Notes under the pieces: generated by a model
Seen by the model: only the letters and a program-made list of their open reading frames with translations
Told to the model about the DNA's origin: nothing
The model's database searches: none
Program-made: the position numbers and the translations under genes
DNA from: Gnetum montanum
Lineage: Eukaryota; Streptophyta; Gnetopsida; Gnetales; Gnetaceae
DNA: 30,089 nucleotides
Direction: 5' to 3'
Assembly (NCBI GenBank): GCA_015680685.1
Contig: MNCI01004358.1
Location: 11,540 to 41,628 of the forward strand
Shown here: piece after piece, positions 19,680 to 29,607 of the stretch
How positions within the stretch are numbered: the stretch's first letter is position 1
Layout of the letters: every line of letters begins with the position of its first letter

Positions 19680-22342
19680 ATGTCTCCTTCTTCATATGAA
19701 AGTGCCTCACTGCCTAGGTCTAAAATAGGAAACAATCGATGGCATAATACACATGACATTGATCTGCTAGACCCTCAATAAGTTCAAGTGGTATATATTC
19801 ATCCTGATGAGTATATACCAGACTTCACCTTTATCCTCCATTAAGATGAACAACTATGTTGGCGAGACTTAGAAGGTAACATAATGTTACCTCCTGATCA
19901 TCTAGTCCCGAGCAAGCTTCTTCGTTCTCTTACACGAATTGGCATGCTACACTTACATGCAGAATATGTTGTGCAAGACCATGACTCAAGAGAATACCAT
20001 CCCATAGAGGCACAATGTCAAATGGACTTGCAATAGGAGAGACATCATAAGTCTTTGAAGGGTAAGTGGTCCTAGGATGCCCCACATGTCTTAAGCGAAA
20101 ATAAGGGTGGTGAACCTACCTTAGGTATTCGACCACACAACGATGTTCCTTCCCTTAACTTTGACCAAGGGATTATGTATCATAACCTTCATTCCAGTAT
20201 TCATAACCCAAGTTCTAATACCCATGGGCACAAAGGATCTGAAAAAGGAACATGAACTCATGATAAAGGTGGACATTCTGATCGTAATCATGATCGGGGC
20301 TAAGACTGTAGAAGAGAACATAGCAGACACTATCATGGTGATAGTTCTCCTTCTTCTTCACCTTCATCATCTCCTTCATGCTCTCCTTCAATACTTGGAT
20401 CCTACCATAAAGAAAAAGACCATGAGGATAAAGGTAGACAAAGTGGAACTTATAGACGAAATAGGCAGGAAACGGGACAAGGGCACTCTAGAGAGTCATG
20501 ACATAGAAGAAAGGAGAGTAGGGAACAACATAGGCATCATAGACGCCATAGACGAGATGATCATAATGAACCCCTACCCGCTACTCCAAGTATGTTAGAC
20601 ATAACTTAGGCTATTAGAATTTCAACAAGACACCAGAAAGATAGTAGGATCAAGAGATTAGATTTGAACAACATCCCATGATTTTAAGGGGGATACAACG
20701 CTGATCCTTAGAATTATTTACAAGCATTCCATGATGCGTGTTCCTTATAGAACATAGAGAACGAATGGGAAAAACTTAAGTTGTTCCCATGGACACTAGT
20801 TAAAGAGTCAAAAAACTAGTATCAGTCCTTAGAACCAGAATCCATTCGTAGATGGAGTACTATGTTAAAATTATTCAATGATAAGTACCAAACATACTCC
20901 CAAGTTTCCAACCTATGAAAGAAAATCCAAGGCTAGAAACAAGGAGGACATGAACCCTTGGATGCTACCATGGACCGATACTATGCACTGTTACATTGTT
21001 TTCCTGTCCATGGTTACTCGCAAAGGGATCAACTGTGCCATCTCGTGGATGGGCTTAGGGATGAAACAAGAATAACCCTTGGGACTTATACCCAAGGGAG
21101 ACTATCCGAGCTTAGGTTCCATCAAATTCAAAGTCTATTGGAGCAAGTTGCTAAGGAAGAAGATGAGCTATGGAAGAGAGAAAGTGTGGAAGAGTATAAC
21201 TAAGATCCTTCTCTTTGGAAGAGGGGAGTAATATTTTGTGAGGATGAAGAAGAGTCAGCACTCAAAGAGATGGTGAATAGGAAAACTTTGCCTATCCAAA
21301 ATATGACATCAGAAGTTTTTGCAAAGGTAGACCAAATGTGGGATTCCGTAGACAATAGAATTCAAACTATTCTTCAAATAGTAGAGGAGTCTAGATAGCA
21401 AGGTAGTGAGAGATGAAAAAAGAAAGAGGCTGAACATGCAAGTAGCAAGGGTAAGGGAAAAATTTCCATCATTGAAGAGGTTGTGGANTTGAACATGCAA
21501 GTAGCAAGGGTAAGGGAAAAATTTTCATCATTGAAGAGGTTGTGGATTCGAAAATAGATAATGATAGTGGATGTGAGATATGTCAATATGACCATCCTAA
21601 GGGATGTTGCCTTGTAATCTCACATCTGCAAGAGTCTGGGATGTATGCACTCAACCCATGATTAAACAAAAGGAAAACATCTAAAAGGTTACCTTACCCT
21701 TAACATAACCCAAAATAGTTCCACCAACCCTTAATGTATTATCCCAGTGGAACTCCACCATAATTGATTGAGCAATATCAATAGTAGAAATTTCCATAAT
21801 CATGGGGAATGCCACCAACAAGGCAATAGTATCATTACCAGCAACCTAACCCATATGTATATTACGTGCAAAAACCAATCTCCCCACATGACTCTATTGG
21901 TCACATCACTCCTCAAACTCACTACCAAGCCCATGAGTATTATGGGACTCCCTCTTTTAGAGGTGATATTCCACAAACATATCATCCTTCTCATCCAGCT
22001 GCATCTCTTCTACCAATAGCTCCACCACCACCTGCTCCTACAATGCAAGGTAAAATCCCTACCCAGCTACAGCAACATAACACCATGAGGGCTATTAACT
22101 CTCAACCTACTATTGGTTCCAACAACCACATGAAAAAAAAAGACCTTTCTTTAGAACCAATAGTCCAGCCAAGCCCTTGCAATCACAAGCAGCCAATTCC
22201 TTAGACACCTCAGTATCAATCAAAACTTTGGAGCCCCCTTCAACCTAATCACCACACTCAATACATATGGTCATATTAGCACATGCCATCATTGATTGGA
22301 TCAAAGATGATCATCCTCCTAGGAAATTCTCTATTTCTGGGA
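19680..22342 (+). pseudogene. Gag (and gag-pro linker) of the Ty3/Gypsy element, Athila/Tat type
   Basis: One reading frame runs from ATG 19680 to the virus insertion, once a 59-bp assembly duplication at 21431-21546 is discounted. The N-terminal region is followed by a His/Arg/Ser-rich stretch with a poly-Ser block (about 20330-20560). The retrotransposon gag capsid domain comes next, with LFPWTLVKESKN, YQSLEPESIRRWSTMLKLFN and MDRYYALLHCFPVHGYSQ. A CCHC-like motif CEICQYDHPKGCC (21572) and a Pro/Gln-rich tail follow. About ten stops break it; the TAG at 20817 replaces the conserved Trp before YQSL. Nucleocapsid and capsid roles follow from the family. Confidence 0.85.
21431..21546. other. 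Assembly artefact: 57-bp duplication split by N
   Basis: 21431-21487 and 21490-21546 are the same 57 bp with one mismatch, separated by an N at 21488 and one base. The offset of 59 bp shifts the gag frame, and subtracting it puts the CCHC motif back in frame with the capsid. This is what results when two overlapping contig ends are joined with a token N instead of being merged. Confidence 0.88.
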
Positions 22343-22570
22343 GCAGCACACCTTCAGATTCTTCGGGGCATCATGATTATAGTTCGGATGAGTTTCATAA
22401 TTAAGTAGTCAACTCAAAAGGAGAGGACGTCAACTTTGGTCCTAATAGTCCTCCATCAAACTGAAAAAGGTGTCTGTCACAATCTCCATAATGTTGATCC
22501 AAATCTTGAAAAGTAGATATTCCAACTGGCTTCCACTAAGAAAAGTTGGTTTATAATACTTTTATAATGC

Positions 22571-22579
22571 TATAAATAG
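22571..22579 (+). promoter_or_regulatory. Viral promoter TATA box, left copy
   Basis: TATAAATAG is followed by a conserved GTGAAGTAGAAACATAAGCAAAG stretch where transcription would start about 30 bp downstream. It is placed between the end of the second ORF and the leader, as in caulimovirid pregenomic promoters. Confidence 0.7.
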
Positions 22580-22825
22580 TGAGGTATGGTGAAGTAGAAA
22601 CATAAGCAAAGTTGTAGGCATAAGCCATAGGCAAGTAGTAGCATTTGCAAGTATAGTTCTACAAGTGTGAGTTTGAGTTTGCGTCTGTAAGGAGAAGATA
22701 TCAGTTTCTTGATGCTCTCTGCGCAAAAACTAAGCATTCTCTCCTCTACTGAAAGAGATATCGTTCTCTGATGTGCATTTCTCAAGAACAAGCATTCCTT
22801 TTAGTTTTTTAACCCTTTTGTGTGC

Positions 22826-22831
22826 AATAAA
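22826..22831 (+). terminator. Viral poly(A) signal, left copy
   Basis: AATAAA within TGTGCAATAAAAATG lies 255 bp after the TATA box. In the viral cycle it would define the short terminal redundancy of the pregenomic RNA. Confidence 0.65.
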
Positions 22832-22924
22832 AATGATGTGTATTTTTGTATCTCTGTCTTATTACATGTGCATTCAAATGAGCGTTTGCATTATTGCTGT
22901 GTGAGCATTGTGTACTTCGAGAGG

Positions 22925-22937
22925 TCGTATCGGAGCC
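22925..22937 (+). other. Initiator Met-tRNA primer-binding site, left copy
   Basis: TCGTATCGGAGCC differs at two positions from TGGTATCAGAGCC, the site complementary to plant initiator Met-tRNA that caulimovirids use. The right copy (29595) has TGGTATTGGAGCC; both share the G at position 9. Confidence 0.7.
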
Positions 22938-23090
22938 TTGTTGTGGTTCTTTATTCTCCAAAGCTAGGGGTGAACGTGAGGGTTGCTCGTAAGAATGTTC
23001 TAAAGTGATGTAAGACATGTAGTAATGGTAGACGGACATGCAAGTAAGTCATGCAAGCCTAAAGTAGGTGCAGAGTAGGCACGTCTAATC

Positions 23091-24080
23091 ATGAGTTCTT
23101 CCAGAAGACCAACTCCAGGTTCCAATTCTACTTTCTTTTATATTCAACATTTTTCTCAATATTGCTCCTCCTCAAATGCTAGTATGTTGCCACCACTGCC
23201 TTGCCAAAAATATTTCTATCCAAAATCTTCTTTGCACACATTTGAATCTTTCCAGTCTATGCATTCTAGCAAGTGTGATTTAGGTATTGCTAGATCTGGT
23301 CTCCGTCCGGTTGCCCTTACTTTTTTTAACCTGGGGGAGGTAGAGAAATGAAAAAACAAAGGTTACAAATATATTCATCTAACTTAAATCGCTATACACC
23401 TTCATCCTCACTTTAACTATAGACTCCAAAAACCTTACTAGATAGAGTTGATAGATAGATGATTTAAATCACTTAAGATGTTATTATAACATAAGCTAAA
23501 GGTAGATTAGTCTCATATGCTTTAATTATAACTATTCCGAACTTTACCCTTTCTCTTTCTGATCCACACTTATTTAATAGTTTAATGCTTATTACATATA
23601 TCCCAGTTGATATTATAGATTGTAGTGTGTATTGCACAATAGGTACTAGATTAAGTTTTAAGTTGTTTAGCTCTGTTAGTATACAAACCCTTCTGCCATT
23701 TGGACAACAAGCTCTCTCTGTCGGAACAAAAAAATTGAAATATGGAACACAAATTAATATAGAACATCTCCCAATCCATAGGCTCTTCCCAGATTTAGAA
23801 GATCCACTAGAAGAATACTATAAGCATAAAAAAGTAAAGAAATCATTATTTAGATCACCATCAAAATCCTGACAGTATTATGTAGAATTACAACCACCAA
23901 AACTCCTACCTTACAATCCATTAGCTCCCAAACCTGTCAAACCATTAACTCTGTTTAAAAAGAAATCTTCTTATGAAGAAAAAGAGGATAAAATAAAAAG
24001 AATGGCAAAGATATTTAAAGAACTAGGCATTAAAATGGATCCTAGGAAAATCATCAAGCAAAAGGGGGAAAATGATAGAT
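23091..24080 (+). pseudogene. Viral polyprotein N-terminus and movement protein
   Basis: An 86-codon open stretch from ATG 23091 ends at TGA 23349. The same frame continues into a short YKYIHL-type block typical of the start of the 30K-family movement domain. Beyond a frameshift near 23500, the frame of 23585 carries the core: LSLSDPHLFN, the conserved 30K region around the D motif, then IIDCSVYCTIGTRLS. A basic and Pro-rich linker follows to about 24080. Movement proteins carry virus through plasmodesmata. This copy has at least five stops and one frameshift. The true start is not certain; 23091 is the first long in-frame ATG after a leader of about 490 nt. Confidence 0.65.
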
Positions 24081-24640
24081 AACACCAAGGGAAAAACACA
24101 CATAGAAGATACTTCTACATCTAGTTCAAATGATGAGGTATCATGCTCAAGTAAATAACCCTCACAACAGATCTGTACACATGAGAATCTACATAAGGTA
24201 GATCACGATATTAAATGCATAGAATGTGATAAACTATTACAGATCAACATGAATACGGAAGAACCAAAAGAAATAGCCCATATGATGCNTAGATCAACAT
24301 GAATACGGAAGAACCAAAAGAAATAGCCCATATGATGCAATACAAGACTTCCACAGAACAACCTTCTGATATCATTAAGCTTCATAATTGGACCAACCAT
24401 AAAATATCTTATGTTAGTGATCAAAACTTAATGACATACACAGAGGTTAGGGAAGTACAAAAAGATGTAAAAGAATTACATCAAATATGGGTTCCTAAGA
24501 AAAAGATAGAAAAATCAAAAGAAGTAAAAAAATCACAAATAGGGACTTTAGATCTATAAGATCTTTATATAGATTCCCCACTGATCACTCCTCCTAGAGG
24601 AAAAAAGAAATCTAGCAATGGGTTCAAAGCAGAAGACCAG
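24081..24640 (+). pseudogene. Viral polyprotein linker between movement and coat protein
   Basis: The sequence encodes a Ser/Thr-rich then Lys/Glu-rich linker, with CIECDKLLQ near 24216-24242 and KKKIEKSKEVKKSQ near 24500. It contains the 48-bp duplication with N (24241-24338), and discounting that keeps one frame from 24081 to about 24558. A stop follows IGTLDL. No enzymatic domain is recognised. Confidence 0.5.
24241..24338. other. Assembly artefact: 48-bp duplication split by N
   Basis: 24241-24288 and 24291-24338 are identical 48-bp copies separated by an N (24289) and one base. The 50-bp offset breaks the local frame, and discounting it restores the frame on both sides. The pattern is the same as at 21431-21546. 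Confidence 0.9.
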
Positions 24641-24645
24641 TACAT

Positions 24646-25714
24646 ATGATTCCAAAGTTAGAAAAAGAGAAAGCAGAAGAAGAAATTAATGCAAATGAGG
24701 AAGATAATGAAACACTCTACATAGGAAGTGAAGGATCTTTAGATGATGAAGAGAAAAAACTGTTAATAAAACAAGGAATGATATTCCAAGACCCAAAAGA
24801 TCTAACAGCTATGCAGGTTAGAAGAACTTCAGAAAAACCACCACCATACTTTAGTATGGATAACAAATCAGCGGATTTATCTCCAGAAAAATTTTCTTAG
24901 AAAAGAAATTGTATGAACATGCCATACTTAATGCTACGTTAAATTTTCAAGGTATGTAAAAACAATGGTGGAATTTCATAGAAGCTCCCATACACAAAAA
25001 ATTATTTAATAATCCTCATGTTATTTTCTTAAATGCAATCACTAAGGAATTCTTAGGTAATAAAGCTGATAGGGATACTGCTTATAGAACTTTATTTTAT
25101 AGTTCAAGATTACACAAAATCTAGGACATGTCTCCATTCCTTGATATTATGGAAGAATCGTACTATTATGGGAAACTCATACATGACATAGGGGCAAAAG
25201 AACATTTGCTAGGTTTTGTTCCAACACCTTTTGCTAACTACTATAGATCTCAACTAAAAATGAGGAAAAAGATCTAAAAGAGATGAGTTTCAGCACCATT
25301 CGCCAGTTCCTAGAAAAAGTCACAAGGGATCTGTGTGTCCAACAAAAAACACAGAAGTTAGTAGGATCATTAACAAAGCAAATAAGTAAAGATTTATGTT
25401 TACAAATGTGTCCTGAGGATAATTTTTTATAATTAATTAAAAATAGGAAATTACAAAATGAGCCATATGAATGTTGACCAATGCAACGCTCTTCGCGTAA
25501 GTATTCCAATCCCAAGAAAGTTTGGAAAAAGAAGTTTCAACCTAAGATAAAATGCAAAAATTGGCCACAAAAGCCTTTTAAAGGAATGTTTAAATGGAAA
25601 CTAGGGCCATAAAAATATAAAGAGGTTATATGTTTTATCTGTTTAGGGAAACACTATTCCATTCAATGTCCAAAGAAAGATAATCATCCACATAAGGTTA
25701 ATTTTATTGAAATA
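24646..25714 (+). pseudogene. Viral coat protein with zinc knuckle
   Basis: An acidic N-terminal stretch (rich in Glu and Asp, 24646-24780) leads into a capsid-like region from about 24900 to 25440 that includes QWWNF and a YYYGKLIHDIG-type block. A Lys-rich basic region (25490-25610) follows, then a Cys-His knuckle C-F-I-C-L-G-K-H-Y-S-I-Q-C at 25631-25669. The knuckle has spacing C-X2-C-X3-H-X4-C, one residue shorter than the usual C-X2-C-X4-H-X4-C. Acidic end, basic tail and knuckle are the usual order in caulimovirid coat proteins. Several stops and frameshifts occur at 24900-25480. Confidence 0.7.
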
Positions 25715-26380
25715 ATGAAAATCTCTGAGGATGATTTCTTTCTAACATATGACTCTAACTTATCTTTTTCAAATGGGGATATTTACCTTGAATCATCAAA
25801 TCAATACTCCAATGAAATGGAATTTGAAAATATTCCAAATTATCCTAATGAACCAGGAGTAGTTGATTATGGTACTGATTCTTCAGGTTATATGTACCAT
25901 GTTTATATGAATGAAGGATTAGACAGTGATGATCTCTATGAACGAGATCCAACATATTCCCTATTAAAAAGCCAACTTAGAAAATTAGAGAAAAAATGGT
26001 AGAAAGCCCCTCTAGAAGACTTACACAAGTTTAGGGCCTATAAACAAAAAGTAAAACTAAAGAAAAATGAAATAGAGGCTCATAAACAAATGATTGAAGA
26101 ATCAATAGGATTATATCAAGATTCTCAAAATCCTAATTAAGATACATTTTTAGAAGAAACCCAAACTTCTAGAGAAACACAGGAAGTTGCTCCTGATGTG
26201 CAAATATCCATGTGGTGACAGTTTCGGATAAAATAACTCAAAAAATATCTATAGCAAGCCACAGAAGAATTAGAACAGTTAGAGCAACAAGAAGAAAGCT
26301 GGCAACAATAAGAGTATGAAAAAGAAAGAAAATAGGTAAGTGTTATCTTAGAAGTCAATTGCAATGATTCAAGACCCATC
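25715..26380 (+). pseudogene. Viral acidic and helical linker before protease
   Basis: The frame of the zinc knuckle continues through an Asp/Glu/Tyr/Asn-rich stretch (25715-26002). A Lys/Glu-rich helical segment (about 26005-26140) and Gln/Glu-rich blocks follow. Stops occur at 26000, 26138, 26216, 26230 and later. It joins the coat and protease regions of the polyprotein. No known domain. Confidence 0.5.
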
Positions 26381-26847
26381 TTACCTACCTGTTCTTTTAC
26401 AATCTCATGGCCTAGATATCATAGATATGAAATAGACTGTTTGTTTGATACCGGAGTAGAAGTATCTCTTGCAAGGGAAGAAACTATACCACTCTATTTT
26501 TGGGAAGAGAAAGAACCATCTCACATTTCTTTCAACACCCAAAAAAGACTTCTGACAAAACAAGCTAAGCTCCCTATATTAATGAGAGATAATATAATAG
26601 TATAATTTAAGGTTTGTCAGTTTTCTTTGCCTTCATATGATTGTTTAATAGGTTCTAATAATTTACAAAATTATGATATAGAAATTACAAAGCAATTTAT
26701 CCACTTAGATAATTGTACTTTTCCTAGAATAAATGTTAGACAGCAATTTAAACACCAAAAAATCCCAAAAACAAACCCTAAAAGAGAAACTTGGATTATC
26801 AATCAAATTGAGATACACCAACCAAGTTTTGAATATATCAAAAAAAA
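26381..26847 (+). pseudogene. Viral aspartic protease
   Basis: The pepsin-like active site DTG lies at 26447-26455 in the context DCLFDTGVEVS, and a YDCLIGSN block near 26637 fits the second half of the fold. The family usually has Ala after DTG, where this copy has Val. A TAA at about 26603 breaks it. The frame (2) holds to an A8 run at 26840-26847, after which RT continues in frame 1. The protease would cleave the viral polyprotein. Confidence 0.7.
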
Positions 26848-27756
26848 TTGCTCCAATTTGCTAATGATGATCCCACAATATTTCAACATAAAAAGGAACA
26901 CTGGTGTCAAATTGATTTACAAGATGGAGTAAAAGTAAAAGCCACAGCCCAACACATCGAGATGTCTCCTAGTCTTAGGAAAGAATGCGAAATAGAAGTT
27001 CAAGAGAATTTACAAAGGAACTTAATTATACCAAGCACTAGCATGTTTTCCTGTGCTACTTTCTTTGTAAATAAACGAGCTGAATTAGTTTGGGGAAAAA
27101 AGCATCTAGTTGTTAATTATAAATCCTTGAACGATATAATTAAGTCTATCCAACATCCGATTCCTAACAAAGATGACTTGTTTCAATGGCTTCCACATAC
27201 TAATATATATTCTAAGTTTGATTTGAAATCAGGTTTTTGGCAGATACAAGTCCATGAAACATATCGTTGGAAAATCGCATTCACGGTACCTGAAGGGCTC
27301 TACAAATGGAACATTTTACCTTTTGGTATAAAAACAACTCCATCCATTTTCTAGAAAATGATGGACTCTATTTCCCATTCAGATCCATTTATATTAATCT
27401 TTAGTAAATCTGTTAAAGAACATATAGAGCATTTGAAAATTTTTGTAGATCTTATCCTTTCACCCACAAAAATGAAGATCGGACAAACGAACATAGAATT
27501 TTTAGGATTAGAATTTTCTACAAGTATCATTAAAATACAACCTCATATTATACAGAGTATAATTAAATTTCTAGATATATTATAAAATAAATTACAAATT
27601 CAATGGTTCTTAGGTTGTATAAATTATGTATCTAGTTTCTTTAAAGATATTGCTAAAGAATGTGATGTTCTTAATTAGCTACTACAAAAACATTCTCCTC
27701 CATGGAACAATCATTGTACTGAGGTTGTCAAAAGGATCAAATATATTTGTCAATAT
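26848..27756 (+). pseudogene. Viral reverse transcriptase
   Basis: This is the best preserved viral region, with one long open stretch to a TAG at 27352. Motifs are VVNYKSLND, the metal-binding FDLKSGFWQI block, KIAFTVPEGLYKWN and LPFGIKTTPSIF. The next open stretch (27358-27585) should contain the YxDD catalytic box before LIFSK. Instead it reads HSDPFILIFSK, so the box is gone, apparently by a small in-frame deletion. The thumb region (FLGLEFS, FLGCINYVSSFF) follows with stops. In the virus, RT copies pregenomic RNA into DNA. Confidence 0.85.
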
Positions 27757-28185
27757 TTGCCACCATTATTTCTCCCAAGAGAAGGAAAATTTATTCTTGA
27801 AATAGATGCCTTTGAAATGTTTTGGGGAGCCACACTAAAACAAGAACAAAACCAGACCATCAAAATTTGTAGGTATGCTTTAGGTAAATTCAATGAAGCA
27901 CAACAGAAATACCAAAGTTCACATAAAGAATTACTAGCCATCGTCAAAGGAATTAAGAAATTCTAGTTATTTCTACAACCACAACGTTTTATTGTAAGAA
28001 GTGATTTGAAGCATTTTGACAAGTACCTACAGTCTAAAAATCTTTCTAAAGTGGCTCATACGCGACTTATTCGATGGAGTTTGTTTTTAGCTAACTTTGA
28101 ATTTGAATATTTAGAAGGTAATAAAAATTGTTTAATTGATTTTCTTACTAGAGAATTCCAGTTCCCTAGTCCTACTAATGTTTGA
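27757..28185 (+). pseudogene. Viral RNase H and end of polyprotein
   Basis: FILEIDAFEMFWGATL holds the first catalytic Asp, SSHKELLAIVKGIKKF the Glu, and IVRSDLKHF the next Asp. A TAG at 27964 follows GIKKF. The region ends with WSLFLANFEFEYLEGNKN, close to the usual caulimovirid ending, and the polyprotein stop is TGA 28183-28185. The start of the second ORF overlaps it. Confidence 0.8.
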
Positions 28186-29134
28186 ATTTTGTACAGAATT
28201 TTTACGAGGTGAAGGATGGACTCTTCGTTCTTCTAGATGTTTACGTTCATGTACTACTCATGAAATATTTCTTAGTTTTCTGAAGTATTTTGCTGAAACT
28301 ACCCGACACCAGCATAGCTAGGAAGAATTTTGCTCATTAACTGAAGCACAGCAATCTGATGCATCCATCACTCAAAGGGTGTTTACTACTTTTTCTACTC
28401 CTTCTATCTGAACCACTAGAATAGTTATCCCTTCTCCCTATATCTATTTAGCTACTGATGTTAAAATCAATAACCTTGATTTTGAACGATGGTACAGTAA
28501 TGACTATCTCAATTGGCCTTACTATCAACCTAGTGATTTCCATATGTACTGTATTGAATTCAATCCATAATCCATGCCATCCACTGATTCTGCAATGTTT
28601 TGATCCTGGTGGGCACGTTTTGGTCATGCTCCTGTTCATCTTCCTTCAAACTATCAAGTATATCTCAAAGCACATCTGACTGAACATCATGGTGATTTCT
28701 CCTACTATAGTAGTGCAACTATTGTGGCCTGGCATTTCATACATATGACCTCCAATCCTGTTTATTTTCTAGTCACATGTATCACCAAAAGAACTAACTG
28801 ATAGAATACATGGGGCCAAGCATTTTATCAATATGTATATATGGAAAATTCTTATAAAATCTAGCATCATTGCTATGTCAACATGAAAGTTCCTTACACG
28901 CTGGAATTGTATTATCAAGATCACCGTATCGATGAATATCGCACTGCAGGGGGAAGAGAGTCCAAAATTTATCTAGTTGGACTCCACTCAGAAGAATCCA
29001 ATGCCAGTACAAGCAGCACACCTTCAGATTCTTTAGGGCATCATGATTATAGTTCGAATGAGTTTCCTAATCAAGCAGTCAACTCAGAAGGAGATGATAC
29101 CGACTTTGGTCCCAATAGTCCTCCATTACACTGA
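28178..29134 (+). pseudogene. Viral second ORF, unknown function
   Basis: ATG 28178 overlaps the polyprotein stop in the string ATGTTTGA. The frame then runs 319 codons to TGA 29132-29134, with about eight stops. Composition is Tyr/Trp/His-rich in the middle (near 28500-28760) and Ser/Asp/Asn-rich at the end (GHHDYSSNEFPN). The last 40 codons are also found in the left redundancy copy. Florendoviruses have an ORF of unknown function in this position. I see no known domain, and it could instead be a distant transactivator-like protein. Confidence 0.6.
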
Positions 29135-29240
29135 AAAAGGTGTCTGCCACAATCTCCATAATGCTAATCCAAATCTTAAAAAGTAGATCTTCCAACTAGC
29201 TTCCACTAAGCAAAGTTGGTCTATAATACTTTTATAATGC

Positions 29241-29249
29241 TATAAATAG
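29241..29249 (+). promoter_or_regulatory. Viral promoter TATA box, right copy
   Basis: TATAAATAG, exactly 6,670 bp from the left copy. Confidence 0.7.
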
Positions 29250-29495
29250 TCGGGTGTGGTGAAGTAGAAACATAAGCAAAGTTGTAAGCATAAGCCATAG
29301 GTAAGTAGTAGCATCTGCAAGTATAGTTCTGCAAGTGTGAGTTTGAGTTTGCCTCTGTAAGGAGAAGATATCAGTTTCTTGATGCTCTCTTCTCAGAAAC
29401 TAAGCATTCTCTCCTCTACTGAAAGAGAGATTGTTCTTTGATGCGCCTTGCTCAAGAACAAGCCTTCCTTTCAATTTTGTAACCCTATTGTGTGC

Positions 29496-29501
29496 AATAA
29501 A
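29496..29501 (+). terminator. Viral poly(A) signal, right copy
   Basis: AATAAA in TGTGCAATAAAAATGG, exactly 6,670 bp from the left copy. Confidence 0.65.
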
Positions 29502-29594
29502 AATGGTTTGTGTTTGTGTATCTCTGTGTTATTACATGTGCATTCAAATGAGCATTTGAATTATTGTTGTGTGAGCACTGCATACTTCGAGAGG

Positions 29595-29607
29595 TGGTAT
29601 TGGAGCC
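29595..29607 (+). other. Initiator Met-tRNA primer-binding site, right copy
   Basis: TGGTATTGGAGCC, two differences from TGGTATCAGAGCC. Confidence 0.7.

Larger units (their letters stand above)
22343..23035 (+). repeat. Left copy of the viral terminal redundancy
   Basis: This 693 bp is collinear without any gap with 29013-29705 (constant offset 6,670). By eye there are about 70 differences, near 10 percent. It holds the last 40 codons of the second ORF (stop at 22462-22464), the TATA box, the poly(A) signal and the primer site. Similarity stops abruptly on both sides. Confidence 0.92.

Noticed and set aside
21309-21595. Minus-strand ORFs containing X residues
   Set aside because: They are antisense shadows of gag across the assembly artefact with N.
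23348-23351. ATGA stop-start overlap between the 86-codon ORF and the movement protein
   Set aside because: The first movement-domain block continues in the same frame as the 86-codon stretch, so the TGA at 23349 is more likely a decay stop than a real ORF end.
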